Shown here in pieces: positions 35,421 to 44,670 of a stretch of DNA of 64,000 bases. The position numbers and the translations under genes are program-made. The notes under the pieces are model-generated. The model worked only from the letters and a program-made list of their open reading frames with translations. It did not search any database and had not been told where the DNA came from. Numbering within the stretch: the first letter of the stretch is position 1; every line of letters begins with the position of its first letter. The stretch covers positions 9,895 through 73,894 of the forward strand of contig CAZABC010000010.1 of assembly GCA_964483405.1 (NCBI GenBank), given 5' to 3'. This stretch comes from CAZABC01 sp964483405. GTDB taxonomy: Bacteria > Chloroflexota > Limnocylindria > Limnocylindrales > CSP1-4.

Positions 35421-36418
35421 CCGACGCACCGTCGGGGGTCCGCATCCGGCCCATCGAGCTCACCGAGGAGGACCTCGCGGCGTACGTCGCCCTGTGGACC
35501 GCGGTCAGCCCCGACCAGATCCCCGATCCGGCCGAGATCCGCTGGAGCGCCGTGCAGTATCCCGGCGGCGCTCGGCTCGTGGCCGAGGCCGCGGACGGCG
35601 CGGTCGTCGGAGCCGCCTCCGTCGGCCGCGTCTACATGTTCGCCGAGTCGTACGACGCGTTCTGGGCCGACGTCGGGGTCGTCGAGCACGCTCGTCGGCG
35701 CGGCATCGGGACGGCGCTCCTCGCCGCCTGCTCGGCTCATGCCCGGGCAGCCGGCAAGGTCGCCCTCGTCTGCCCGGCGAGCGAGGCCCGGCCGGAGGGG
35801 CTCGCGTTCCTCGAGCACCACGGCTTCGCGGTCATCGAGCGGGCGAAGCAGGTCCGCCTGGAGCTCGCGGGGCTCGAGCCGCCCGAGGCCACGCCACCGG
35901 CCGGGATCCGGCTGACCTCGCTCGCCGAGCGGCCGGACCTCGCCGACGAGCTGCATGCCATCGCCGTGGCCGCGTTCGCGGACATCCCCGGCGACGAGCC
36001 GATGCACGCCGGCACACCCGACGAGTTCCGGGCTCGCGACATCGAGCGCCCGGGGATCGACCCGGCGGGGGTCATCGCCGCGCTCGACGACGCGGACGGA
36101 CGGGTCGTCGGCTACGCGACGATCGCCCTCGAGAACGGCCGGCCTGGCGTCGCCTTCCACGACATGACGGCCGTCCACCCCACATATCGCGGCCGCGGCA
36201 TCGCGACCGCGCTCAAGCGGGCGACGATCGCCTGGGCGATCCGGACGGGGCTGACCGCGCTCGAGACCGGCAACGACGAGGCGAACGCGCCGATGCGCGA
36301 GGTCAACCGACGGCTCGGCTATCGGCCCCTGCCGGACTGGCTGCTGCTGCGCGGCCCGCTCGTCGATGCGCAGAGCGGCGAGGCGCCGGGCGGCGGAGCG
36401 CCGGCGGCTGGGGCATGA
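35417..36418 (+). CDS. Double-domain GNAT acetyltransferase
   Basis: The 333-residue protein contains two GNAT folds. The acetyl-CoA loop of the first is ARRRGIGTALLAAC (about residue 90) and of the second YRGRGIATALKRAT (about residue 260). Tandem GNATs include mycothiol synthase and several antibiotic- or arginine-type acetyltransferases; this one has no specific marker. The GTG start overlaps the ilvD stop (GTGA), so it is co-translated with a biosynthetic enzyme. The C terminus is Gly/Ala-rich. Confidence 0.9.
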   Translation: MTDAPSGVRIRPIELTEEDLAAYVALWTAVSPDQIPDPAEIRWSAVQYPGGARLVAEAADGAVVGAASVGRVYMFAESYDAFWADVGVVEHARRRGIGTALLAACSAHARAAGKVALVCPASEARPEGLAFLEHHGFAVIERAKQVRLELAGLEPPEATPPAGIRLTSLAERPDLADELHAIAVAAFADIPGDEPMHAGTPDEFRARDIERPGIDPAGVIAALDDADGRVVGYATIALENGRPGVAFHDMTAVHPTYRGRGIATALKRATIAWAIRTGLTALETGNDEANAPMREVNRRLGYRPLPDWLLLRGPLVDAQSGEAPGGGAPAAGA

Positions 36419-36741
36419 TGACGCCGATGACCGACCAGGCGACCGCACCGGAACCCATCGCCGTTCCTGACATCCCGCCGGCCGGCGGGCTCTCCACCGA
36501 CCCGGCCGCCCTGCCGCCCGGCCTCCCACCCGAGGCGTACACCGAGCGCGCGGCCCACGCCCGGGCTCGGGGGCTGCCGACCGCCTACATCCCCGGCGGC
36601 GAGGACCCCGACCCCGGGCCGGCGATCGCCGAGGAGCGCAAGTACCTGCGGTGGCTGGCGATCATGGTCGTCGCCATCGTCCTCTCCGGGTTCGTCCTCG
36701 GGCTGATCGGGCTCGTCGTCGGGTCGATCGTCGGGCGATGA
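36415..36741 (+). CDS. Small single-pass membrane protein
   Basis: The 108-residue protein begins at ATG 36415, overlapping the GNAT stop by 4 nt, and its own stop overlaps the M20 peptidase start by 4 nt. The first 75 residues are Pro/Ala-rich and soluble. One helix (WLAIMVVAIVLSGFVLGLIG) ends the protein. No family is recognised. Its conserved overlap on both sides supports real expression. Confidence 0.75.
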   Translation: MMTPMTDQATAPEPIAVPDIPPAGGLSTDPAALPPGLPPEAYTERAAHARARGLPTAYIPGGEDPDPGPAIAEERKYLRWLAIMVVAIVLSGFVLGLIGLVVGSIVGR

Positions 36742-38156
36742 CCGCCGGCCGGCGGCCATCCGCCGCGGTCGACCCGGCCGAGTGGGACCGGGCACACGCC
36801 GACCTCGTCGCCTCGCTCCGGGACCTGATCCGGCTCCGGACCGTCAACCCGCCCGGTGACGAGATCCTCGCCGCTCGCTACCTCGAGGCGGTCCTGGTCG
36901 ACGCCGGACTGCGACCCGAGGTCGTCGAGCCGTTCCCCGGCCGCGGCTCGATCGCCTGCCGGCTCCTCGGCGACGGCACCGGTGGCGAGCCGCTCCTGCT
37001 CCTTTCGCATCTCGACGTCGTCCCGGCCCCACCCGAGCGCTGGACCCACGACCCGTTCGCGGCCGATGTCGCCGATGGCTACGTCTGGGGGCGTGGCGCG
37101 GTCGACATGAAGGGCATGGTCGCGATGGAGCTGGCGGTCGTCCGGCAGCTCGCCGCGGAGGCGCGGGCCGCCGGCCGCGACCCGGCGTCCGACCCGATCC
37201 CCGGGCTCCGGCGCGACGTCCTGTTCGTCTCGACGGCCGACGAGGAGGCAGGCGGCCACCAGGGCGCCGGCTGGGTCGTCGAGCAGCGACCCGCATGGCT
37301 CCGCGCCGCCGGCGCGCTCAACGAGTGCGGCGGGGTCTCGGTCGAGCTCGGCGGCCGGCGGTTCTACCCGATCGGGGTCGCCGAGAAGGGGATGGTCGTC
37401 TACCGGATCCGGGTCGACGGCACCTGGGGACACGCGTCGGTGCCCCGGCCCGACAACGCCGCCGTCCGGGCGGCCGCCGTCGTCGCCGCGCTCGCGGCCC
37501 CCGAGCCGGCGAGCCCGAGCCCGGTGATGGCCCGCTTCCTCGACGGGGTCGCCGACGCGCTCGGCCCGCGCGGCGGCGACGTCGTCCGGCGGATCCTCGA
37601 CCCCGACCCGAGCGTCGGCGACGCGGCGATCGAGGCTGCCTGCGACCCGGTCAACGCCCGCGTCGCGCGGGCCCTGCTTCGGGACACCCTGAGCCCGAAC
37701 GTCATCCACGCCGGGGTCAAGTACAACGTCATCCCCGGCACGGCGGTCGTCGAGGTCGACTGCCGAACGCTGCCGGGCACGACCGAGGCCGACCTCCGGG
37801 CGCGGGTCCTCGCCCGGCTCGGCCCGGAGCTGGCGGCAGCCTGCCGGATCGAGGTCGTCCACCAGGGTGCCGCGGTCGAGGCGCCGGTCGAGACCGAGCT
37901 GTACGGGCTCCTCGCCGCGACGATCGTCGACCACGACGCCGAGGCCGTCCCGCTGCCGGTCATGGCGCCGTTCGCGACCGACGCCAAGCACACCGCGCGG
38001 CTCGGCACGCCGACGTACGGCTTCAGCCCGCTCCGCCTCGACCCGACCGAGCGCTTCGTCGAGCGCTTCCACGGCGACGACGAGCGGGTCGCGCTCGACG
38101 CGCTTCGGTTCGGGCTGCCGGTCCTCTACGACGTCGTCCGCCGTTTCTGCGGCTAG
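36738..38156 (+). CDS. M20-family metallopeptidase (ArgE/DapE/Acy1-like)
   Basis: The 472-residue protein is a two-zinc amidohydrolase. Metal and catalytic residues are visible in LLLLSHLDVVP (His-x-Asp), GRGAVDMKGMVAM (bridging Asp), STADEEAGG (catalytic Glu-Glu) and DAKHTARLGTPTYGFSP (last His). The lid domain shows DGTWGHASVPRPDNAAVRAA. This is the M20 group with broad amidase/peptidase activity; the substrate is not predictable. The gene is last in the ilvD operon, and its stop overlaps the convergent marR-like gene by 4 nt. Confidence 0.92.
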   Translation: MTAGRRPSAAVDPAEWDRAHADLVASLRDLIRLRTVNPPGDEILAARYLEAVLVDAGLRPEVVEPFPGRGSIACRLLGDGTGGEPLLLLSHLDVVPAPPERWTHDPFAADVADGYVWGRGAVDMKGMVAMELAVVRQLAAEARAAGRDPASDPIPGLRRDVLFVSTADEEAGGHQGAGWVVEQRPAWLRAAGALNECGGVSVELGGRRFYPIGVAEKGMVVYRIRVDGTWGHASVPRPDNAAVRAAAVVAALAAPEPASPSPVMARFLDGVADALGPRGGDVVRRILDPDPSVGDAAIEAACDPVNARVARALLRDTLSPNVIHAGVKYNVIPGTAVVEVDCRTLPGTTEADLRARVLARLGPELAAACRIEVVHQGAAVEAPVETELYGLLAATIVDHDAEAVPLPVMAPFATDAKHTARLGTPTYGFSPLRLDPTERFVERFHGDDERVALDALRFGLPVLYDVVRRFCG

Positions 38157-38728
38157 CGATCGGGGCCGGGCTCCCGGATCAGGCGGCCGCGGCGGGAGAT
38201 CGCCCCGGTCGCGAGCGCGGCGACGCCCATCGCGATCAGCGACCGCTCGGCCGACGGCAGCGGCCGGACCGCGTCGAGGAACTGGAGGGCCCGGCCCCGA
38301 TCGACGACGCGCAGGACCGCCCGGCCACGGGTCGTCAGCCGGAGCATCCGCTGGCGACGGTCCTCCGGGAGCGTGCGCCGCTCGACGAGCCGGCGCCGGA
38401 CGAGCCCGTCGACGAGCCGGCTCGTCGTCGACGGCGACCGACCGATCGCGTCGGCGAGGTCCCCGATCGTCGTCGTCCGGCCCTCGGCGAGGACGTACAG
38501 CGCGGCGAGCTGGGTGAAGCCGAGCCGGAGGCCGCCGAGCTGGGTCGCGAAGCCGATGACGAGCTCCCGCCACAGGGCGCGCCCCATCGCGATCCGCTCG
38601 GAGATCTGGCGAGGGTTAGAGACCCGACCGCTCGCGGCGAGGACCGGGGCCGACAGGTCGGCCTCGAAGCGGCGGGCGAGGACCTCGGGCGACGGCGGGC
38701 GACGGCGGCGGCGGGCGGTGTCGGGCAT
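38153..38728 (-). CDS. MarR-family transcriptional regulator
   Basis: The 191-residue protein has a winged helix core: LGGLRLGFTQLAALYVLAEG, TTTIGDLADAIGRSPSTTSR, and the wing LVERRTLPEDRRQRMLRLTTRGR. Extra Arg-rich residues extend the N terminus. A TAGGCT box ends 6 nt before the ATG, so the mRNA is probably leaderless and the protein may regulate itself. It converges on the M20 gene with a 4-nt overlap. Confidence 0.9.
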   Translation of the reverse strand: MPDTARRRRRPPSPEVLARRFEADLSAPVLAASGRVSNPRQISERIAMGRALWRELVIGFATQLGGLRLGFTQLAALYVLAEGRTTTIGDLADAIGRSPSTTSRLVDGLVRRRLVERRTLPEDRRQRMLRLTTRGRAVLRVVDRGRALQFLDAVRPLPSAERSLIAMGVAALATGAISRRGRLIREPGPDR

Positions 38729-38734
38729 GGCCGA

Positions 38735-38740
38735 AGCCTA
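38735..38740 (-). promoter_or_regulatory. TAGGCT -10 box 6 nt before the MarR gene (leaderless type)
   Basis: On the minus strand TAGGCT is followed by TCGGCC and ATG. The spacing matches the other leaderless-type starts in the window. Confidence 0.55.
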
Positions 38741-38861
38741 GGGGGCGGGACGGATCCGTGCAATCCTGCACAGGACCTCCCGCTCGGCGGCTCCGACCGG
38801 GGTACGCTCACGGCGCATCCCATCGCGCCCGCGTCCCAGCGTGCCCATGCCCGGAGGTCCC

Positions 38862-39824
38862 GTGCCCGTCGTCGCCTTCGTCTTCCCCGGTCAGGGGTCC
38901 CAGTCCGTCGGCATGGGCCGCGCCCTGGCCGAGGTCTCGGCGGCCGCCTCGGGGGTATTCGCCGCCGCCGATGCCGCACTCGGCGAGCCGATCAGCCGGC
39001 TCGCCTGGGAGGGTCCGGCCGAGGAACTCGACCGGACGGAGAACGCCCAGCCGGCCCTCCTCGCGACCTCGGTCGCCTACCTCGAGGCAATGCGCGAGCG
39101 CTGGGCTACCGCCGGCGTCGTCCCGCCCGAGCCGACGTTCGCCGCCGGCCACTCGATGGGCCAGTACTCGGCACTCGTCGCCGCCGGCGCGCTCGGGCTC
39201 GCCGACGCCGTCCGCCTCGTCCGCGAGCGCGGCGTCCGGATGCAGGCGTCGGGCTCGGGGCGCGAGGGCCGGATGGCGGCGCTCATCGGCCTCGAGGATG
39301 CCCGGCTGCCCGAGCTCATCGAGCTCGCCGGCGCCCACGGGATCGTCGGCGTGGCCAACCGCAACTCGCCCGGCCAGGTCGTGATCTCCGGCGAGCGGGC
39401 CGCCATCGAGGCCGGCCTCGAGATCGCCAAGACGCTCGGCGCCCGCCGCGCGGTCGAGCTGCCCGTCTCGGTCGCTGCGCACTCGCCGCTCATGGCCGAG
39501 GCCGCCGCGGGGATGGCGACGACGCTCGCGACGATCGCCTTCCGGGATCCCCGTCCGCCACTGATCGCCAACGCGGACGCGAGCCCGCTCACGACCGCCG
39601 ACGCCTGCCGGACCGAGCTCGTCGCCCATCTCACGACCGGCGTCGACTGGATCGCCGCCGTCGGGCGGATGACCGCCGGCGGCGTCGACACGTTCGTCGA
39701 GGTCGGCCCCGGCCGGGTCCTCGCCGGCCTCGTGAAGCGCATCGCACCGGACGCCACTGTGCTCTCGACCGACGACCCGGCCGCCCCCGACCGGCTCGCC
39801 ACCCCGTTCCTCGACCCCGCCTGA
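38862..39824 (+). CDS. fabD: Malonyl-CoA:ACP transacylase
   Basis: The 320-residue protein loads malonyl groups on ACP for fatty acid synthesis. The active serine is in GHSMGQYSALVAAG, and the N-terminal FVFPGQGSQSVGMG and C-terminal FVEVGPGRVLAGLVKRI blocks are typical. I choose GTG 38862 because GGAGG lies 5 nt upstream; ATG 38847 and GTG 38841 are in frame but have no such site. The ribosome binding site of the next gene overlaps its stop codon. Confidence 0.95.
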   Translation: MPVVAFVFPGQGSQSVGMGRALAEVSAAASGVFAAADAALGEPISRLAWEGPAEELDRTENAQPALLATSVAYLEAMRERWATAGVVPPEPTFAAGHSMGQYSALVAAGALGLADAVRLVRERGVRMQASGSGREGRMAALIGLEDARLPELIELAGAHGIVGVANRNSPGQVVISGERAAIEAGLEIAKTLGARRAVELPVSVAAHSPLMAEAAAGMATTLATIAFRDPRPPLIANADASPLTTADACRTELVAHLTTGVDWIAAVGRMTAGGVDTFVEVGPGRVLAGLVKRIAPDATVLSTDDPAAPDRLATPFLDPA

Positions 39825-39838
39825 GGAGGTACCCCACC

Positions 39839-41101
39839 GTGCGCAAACCCGACTACGACCGCCGGGTCGTCGTGACCGGCCTCGGCGTCATCAGCCCGGT
39901 CGGCAACGGCAAGGCGGCGGCCTGGGATGGCCTCGTCAACGGACGGAGCGGCATCCGCGAGATCACCCGCTTCGACGTGACGCCGTACGCTGGCAAGGCC
40001 GGCGGCGAGGTCGTCGACTTCGAGCCGACCGACTGGCTCGACGCGAAGACCGCCCGCCGGGCGGGTCGCGAGGTGCACATGGGCGTCGCCTCGGCGAAGC
40101 TCGCCGTGGCCGACGCGGGGCTCGAGATCACCGACTCGAACCGCGAGGAGGTCGGCGTCATCTACGGCTCCGGCTCGGGCGGTCAGCAGATGATGAACGA
40201 GCAGCTGGCGGTGCTGAAGGAGCGCGGGCCCGACCGGGTCTCGCCGACCTTCATCGCCAACTCGCTCGTCGACTCGACGTCGGGGCTCATCGCGATCGAG
40301 ACCGGGGCGCTCGGCCACAACATGTGCGTCGTCACCGCCTGCTCGACCGGGACCTCCTGCGTCGGCGAGGCGGCCGAGACGATCCGGCGCGGCGACTGCA
40401 CGACGTTCATCGTCGGCTCGACCGAGAACGCCCTGCTCGAGATCGGTCATGCCGGCTTCTCGAACATGCGCGGTGTCGGCCAGCCGCGGCCCGGCATGCC
40501 GATCACCGACGTGTCGCGGCCGTACGATCGGACCCGCAACGGCTTCATCCTCGGCGAGGGGGCGGCGGCGCTCGTCCTCGAGGATCTCGAGGTCGCGAAG
40601 GCGCGCGGCGCCCGGATCTACGCCGAGGTCGTCGGCTACGGGTCGTCGGCCGACGCCTGGGACATGATCCAGCCGATCGAGGGCGGCCTCGGGGTCGCCC
40701 GGGCGATCCGCTGGGCGATGGAGCGGCGAGGCGTCCCGATCGACGAGATCGACCTGCTCAACCCGCACGGGACCTCGACGCCGGTCGGCGACAAGCGCGA
40801 GGCCGACGCCTTCTGGTCGGTCTTCGGGGGCCGGACGAAGGAGGTCGCGATCAGCGCGACGAAGTCGATGACCGGCCACATGATGGGCGCCGCCGGGTCG
40901 TTCGAGGCGTTCGCGACCGTGATGTCGGTCGCGGAGCAGACCGTCCCGGGCACCCTCAACTATCTCGAGCCCGACCCCGAGTGCGACCTGTTCGTCGTGC
41001 CCGAGACCCGCCAGATGCCGGTCCGCTACGCGATCTCGTGCAACGTCGGTCTCGGCGGCCACAATGCCGCGGTGATCTTCAAGCGATACGACGGCGACTG
41101 A
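39839..41101 (+). CDS. fabF: 3-oxoacyl-ACP synthase II (first copy)
   Basis: The 420-residue condensing enzyme elongates acyl-ACP. The Cys-His-His triad is visible in VTACSTGTSC, NPHGTSTPVGD and TGHMMGAAG, with the lysine in SATKSMTGH. GTG 39839 is preceded by GAGGAGG, which includes the fabD stop codon, so fabD and fabF are tightly coupled. No acpP, fabG or fabH is seen nearby. Confidence 0.95.
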   Translation: MRKPDYDRRVVVTGLGVISPVGNGKAAAWDGLVNGRSGIREITRFDVTPYAGKAGGEVVDFEPTDWLDAKTARRAGREVHMGVASAKLAVADAGLEITDSNREEVGVIYGSGSGGQQMMNEQLAVLKERGPDRVSPTFIANSLVDSTSGLIAIETGALGHNMCVVTACSTGTSCVGEAAETIRRGDCTTFIVGSTENALLEIGHAGFSNMRGVGQPRPGMPITDVSRPYDRTRNGFILGEGAAALVLEDLEVAKARGARIYAEVVGYGSSADAWDMIQPIEGGLGVARAIRWAMERRGVPIDEIDLLNPHGTSTPVGDKREADAFWSVFGGRTKEVAISATKSMTGHMMGAAGSFEAFATVMSVAEQTVPGTLNYLEPDPECDLFVVPETRQMPVRYAISCNVGLGGHNAAVIFKRYDGD

Positions 41102-41224
41102 GGGCCGGCCGAGCCCGTGACCCACCTTGGCTCCCCCCGGACTCTCCCCGCAGTCCATCCGGCTTCGTGCATGAGGCCATCCGCCTCGATGCATCGAACC
41201 CGGGCGGAGCCTGCTGCCCGACTG

Positions 41225-41509
41225 CTAGGCCCATGGGTGGTCGGGCCGATAGGGGTCCGGAGCGCGCACGAACCGCAGCGTCAGCTCGACCCCTCGGCCG
41301 GCGTCGAGGGCCGCGAGCATCCGGACCACCACGTCGATCGAGGCATCGGGGACGAGACCGTTCTCGAGGCGGGACACGGTCGACTGGCTGACCCCGGCTC
41401 GACCCCCAAGGATCGCCTGGCTCCATCCGCGCGACCAGCGGAGGCGCCGGAGCTCCTGGCCGACCACCCTGGCGCGAAGGCGTCGCTCGGGATCGTCACG
41501 GGCTGGCAT
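41225..41509 (-). CDS. Small XRE-family DNA-binding protein
   Basis: The 94-residue protein has a helix-turn-helix (RWSRGWSQAILGGRAGVSQS, then TVSRLENG) and a short C-terminal tail. ATG 41509 is preferred to the upstream in-frame TTG 41521. It lies on the opposite strand between two condensing-enzyme genes and may regulate one of them. No toxin gene is adjacent. Confidence 0.8.
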   Translation of the reverse strand: MPARDDPERRLRARVVGQELRRLRWSRGWSQAILGGRAGVSQSTVSRLENGLVPDASIDVVVRMLAALDAGRGVELTLRFVRAPDPYRPDHPWA

Positions 41510-41710
41510 GGTGCCATTCAAGCGCCGAGGCGTTCACCGCGGCTTAGCCCCAGCTGCGCGACCGACGTTGGTCCCGGCTCCCCGACCACCGAATGCAGCG
41601 AGCCGGATGACGGTATGCATCGACGCGGTTGGACCGAATCCAGGGAGCCCGCTGCCGCATCGATCGGGGATCGGACCGCCAGCGCACAGCCACCGCCCGC
41701 GCCACGGCCC

Positions 41711-41716
41711 TAGAAT
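41711..41716 (+). promoter_or_regulatory. Probable -10 box (TAGAAT) of the second fabF-like gene
   Basis: TAGAAT matches TATAAT at five of six positions and lies 28 nt before GTG 41745. The ATG at 41715 overlaps it and is therefore unlikely to be a start codon. Confidence 0.6.
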
Positions 41717-41744
41717 GACCCACCCGACCGACCGAGGAACGAAC

Positions 41745-43016
41745 GTGCCAGCAAGCCAGGACCCGACCCGCCGCGCCGTCGTCACCGCGATGGGCGCCGT
41801 CATGCCGATCGGCAACGACTTCGAGACCTACTGGGCGAACCTTCGCGCCGGCGTCACCGGCACGCGTAAGATCACGAGCTTCCCGACCGACGGGATGGAG
41901 GTCCGGATCGCGGCCGAGGTCAGGGACTTCGACCCGGCCGCGGGGATGGACCCCAAGATGGCGCGCCGGATGAGCCGCTTCGTCCAGTTCGCGATGGCCT
42001 CGGGCAAGGAGGCGGTCGACGCCGCGGGCCTCGACTTCGCGGCGATGACGCCCGAGGGGCGCGACCGGGTCGCGGTCGTCGTCAACACGGGCGGCGGCGG
42101 CCTCGAGCAGATCATCGACGGCACCCACACCTTCGACCAGAAGGGCTCGCGGTTCGTGTCCGCGTTCGCCATCCCGGCCCTGTCGGGCTCGATGGCCGGC
42201 TGCATGCTCGCGATGAAGTACGACCTGCACGGGCCGGTCATCGCCCAGACGGCGGCCTGCGCGACGTCGGTCATCGCCTTCCAGGACGCGCTCCGGCTCA
42301 TCGCGACGGGGACGGCCGACGTCGTCCTCGCCGGCGGATCCGAGGCCCCGGTCCTCCCGGTCGGCGTGGCGGCCCTCTCGAACATGGGTGCCCTCTCGAA
42401 GAACAACGACGACCCGGAGCACGCCTCGCGCCCGTTCGATCGGGACCGCGACGGCTTCGTCATCGGCGAGGGCGGCGGGGTCGTGGTCGTCGAATCGCTC
42501 GCCCATGCCCTCGAGCGCGGGGCGACGCCCATCGCCGAGGTCCTGTCGGGCGGCCTGACCACCGACGCGTTCCACATCAGCGCCCCCGAGCCATCGGGCC
42601 GGTTCGCCGCCGCCTCGATGCAGGCGGCGATGCGCGACGCCGGCGTCGCCCCCGACGAGATCGACTGGATCGTGGCCCACGGCACCTCGACGCCGCTCAA
42701 CGACGTCACCGAGACGCGGGCGATCAAGCTGGCCTTCGGCTCGGCGGCCCACGGGCGCGCCGTCAGCTCGCCGAAGTCGATGATCGGCCACCTCGTCGGC
42801 GCCGCGGGGGTCGCGAGCGCGCTCGCGGCGATCGGCGGCATCCGCGACCAGTTCATCAGCCCGACCGCCAACCTCGACAACCCCGACCTGCCCGAGTGCG
42901 ACCTCGACTACGTCCCGAAGGTCGGCCGGGCGACGAGGCTCGACACGGTGATGGTCAACGGGTTCGGCTTCGGCGGCCAGAACGCCGTCGCGATCTTCCG
43001 GCGCTATCAGGACTGA
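41745..43016 (+). CDS. 3-oxoacyl-ACP synthase II (second copy)
   Basis: The 423-residue protein is a second FabF-type condensing enzyme with intact Cys (TAACATSVIAF), His (VAHGTSTPLND), Lys and His (SPKSMIGHLVGAAG). The closing loop is GFGGQNAV, with Gln where Thr or His is usual; this is not a catalytic residue. GTG 41745 follows GAGGA by 6 nt. It is clearly diverged from the first copy and has its own promoter, so it may act on different acyl chains. Confidence 0.93.
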   Translation: MPASQDPTRRAVVTAMGAVMPIGNDFETYWANLRAGVTGTRKITSFPTDGMEVRIAAEVRDFDPAAGMDPKMARRMSRFVQFAMASGKEAVDAAGLDFAAMTPEGRDRVAVVVNTGGGGLEQIIDGTHTFDQKGSRFVSAFAIPALSGSMAGCMLAMKYDLHGPVIAQTAACATSVIAFQDALRLIATGTADVVLAGGSEAPVLPVGVAALSNMGALSKNNDDPEHASRPFDRDRDGFVIGEGGGVVVVESLAHALERGATPIAEVLSGGLTTDAFHISAPEPSGRFAAASMQAAMRDAGVAPDEIDWIVAHGTSTPLNDVTETRAIKLAFGSAAHGRAVSSPKSMIGHLVGAAGVASALAAIGGIRDQFISPTANLDNPDLPECDLDYVPKVGRATRLDTVMVNGFGFGGQNAVAIFRRYQD

Positions 43017-43213
43017 CGCTCGCGGTGCGTCGCTGACGCCCGTGGTGCGCCCGAGCACCACTTCGAGGTGACCCGCTCGACGCCGCGGTGCCCACTCGGT
43101 AGATTCGCGGCCTGACGACCGTCGTTCCGTGGGGGGACGCGGCAGGAGGGGCCGCGCGGCCGACGCGGTGAGGACGCCCGGCGGCACGCGACCCGGAGCA
43201 TCGGAGGGAAGGG

Positions 43214-44623
43214 ATGCGCCGGTTGGCGATCGTCCTTGCGCTGGTCGCGCTGCTGGTGGTGCCGAGCACGGCCCAGGCGGGCAAGCCGGAGAAGTACACC
43301 GACTTCGGCACGTTCATCGACTGCGTCGTCACGGCCGACGGCGCGAGCGGCTTCGTGTTCGCCCAGTCGAGCGACGTGTTCGAGGACTACGCCGAGATCG
43401 TCCTCTGGACCGACGACGCCGGCGATGACGATCCGCCGACCTGGTCCGGCTCGGCTTCGACGGTGGACGACAGCGGGTCGAACCTCGCGGCGACGATCGA
43501 GATCGCCGATGCGTCGGGGCCCGTGGGCGATGCGATCTTCGACGCGGACTACGCGCCCGACGGCGACACCGAGACCTTCGAGGACGACTTCCGGAACGGC
43601 AACTCGACGTTCCGGTCGACGTTCTCGCAGACGCCGCTGGCCGTGATCGCCAGCCTCACCCTCCCGGCGAACTTCGGGACCGTGACGCTCTCCGACTGCA
43701 GCGGCCAGCAGTACGTCTCGAGCGTCTTCGCGACCAACCCGAATGCCCGCGTCGTCTCCGGAGCGCTCAACGGGCTCGACTGCGAGATCGTCGGCGAGAC
43801 CGGCTCGGCCTACCTCTACATCATCCCGTTCATCCCCGGCTTCCCGCTCGAGGTCACCTGGATGCCGGTCGGGGGCGAGATGGTCACCGGACAGGCGGGC
43901 TTCGAGATCGATGACACGCTGTCGATCGACATCGAGCTCTTCACCGCCGACGGGACGCTCGCCACGACGGCCCAGCTCGAGGCCGACGTGGCGTTCGGGC
44001 AGACGTACGAGTACGTCCAGCAGTACTCGAACGGCGACCGCCGCGCCAGCGGCGTCGAGTGGGACCTGAGCGGAACGATCACGATCGATGGCGAGGCCCT
44101 GCCGCTCGCCGGCTGCAACGGCTTCACCGACAGCTTCAAGGACATCATCACGGCCCAGCAGGGCCCCAAGCCATCGACCCGACTCCTCCCGAACGACGTC
44201 CCGGATGCCGCCCGACCGATCGCCGTCGGCGGCTCGGTCGTCCAGGGGACCCGGAGGACGGCGTACGACGCCGAGGCCGACGTGTGGTGCCTCGACTTCG
44301 TCGACCCCGACAGCGGCGACGTCTTCGACATCCCCGCGCTGCACACCCTCTGGTACGAGGTCGTCGGGACCGGCGGCCCGATCACGATCGACACGAAGGG
44401 GTCGCTCTTCGACACGGTCGTCGCGGTCTACGACGCCGAGCTCGAGCCCGTCGACGGCGCCTGCAACGACGACGTCTTCCTCGACGTCCGGAGTCCCGAT
44501 GCCCGGGTCACGACCGCCAAGGTGACCTTCATGTCCGAGGCCGGCGCGACCTACCTCGTGCAGGCCGGCAGCTTCCCGACCGACGTCCTGCCGTATGGTC
44601 AGCTGAAGCTCTCGGTGCGCTGA
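43214..44623 (+). CDS. Secreted beta-rich protein with PPC-like C-terminal domain
   Basis: The 469-residue protein begins with a Sec signal peptide (RRLAIVLALVALLVVPSTAQA) and has a strong GGGAAGGG ribosome binding site. Residues about 25-310 form acidic, beta-rich domains with paired cysteines. The last 150 residues (beginning RLLPNDVPDAARPIAVGGSV, later FDTVVAVYD and TYLVQAG) resemble the bacterial pre-peptidase C-terminal (PPC) domain, although no protease is present. The function is unknown. It converges with copA. Confidence 0.8.
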   Translation: MRRLAIVLALVALLVVPSTAQAGKPEKYTDFGTFIDCVVTADGASGFVFAQSSDVFEDYAEIVLWTDDAGDDDPPTWSGSASTVDDSGSNLAATIEIADASGPVGDAIFDADYAPDGDTETFEDDFRNGNSTFRSTFSQTPLAVIASLTLPANFGTVTLSDCSGQQYVSSVFATNPNARVVSGALNGLDCEIVGETGSAYLYIIPFIPGFPLEVTWMPVGGEMVTGQAGFEIDDTLSIDIELFTADGTLATTAQLEADVAFGQTYEYVQQYSNGDRRASGVEWDLSGTITIDGEALPLAGCNGFTDSFKDIITAQQGPKPSTRLLPNDVPDAARPIAVGGSVVQGTRRTAYDAEADVWCLDFVDPDSGDVFDIPALHTLWYEVVGTGGPITIDTKGSLFDTVVAVYDAELEPVDGACNDDVFLDVRSPDARVTTAKVTFMSEAGATYLVQAGSFPTDVLPYGQLKLSVR

Positions 44624-44670
44624 GCGGGCGGTCCGGGGGCCGGGCCACGTCGGCCGGCCCCCCGGATCGC

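Noticed and set aside
41186..41197. Perfect 12-bp palindrome TCGATGCATCGA between the first fabF and the small XRE gene.
   Set aside because: It lies at the 3' side of both converging genes, not in a promoter, and is short enough to occur by chance. It is kept only as a note.
41715..41744. ATG 41715 as start of the second fabF-like gene.
   Set aside because: It overlaps the TAGAAT -10 box and has no ribosome binding site; GTG 41745 has GAGGA 6 nt upstream and gives the normal N terminus.
42960..43000. Loss of an active-site histidine in the second FabF-like protein (GFGGQNAV).
   Set aside because: The catalytic Cys and both His lie in other motifs (TAACATS, AHGTSTP, GHLVGAAG) and are intact. 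This loop position varies in active enzymes.
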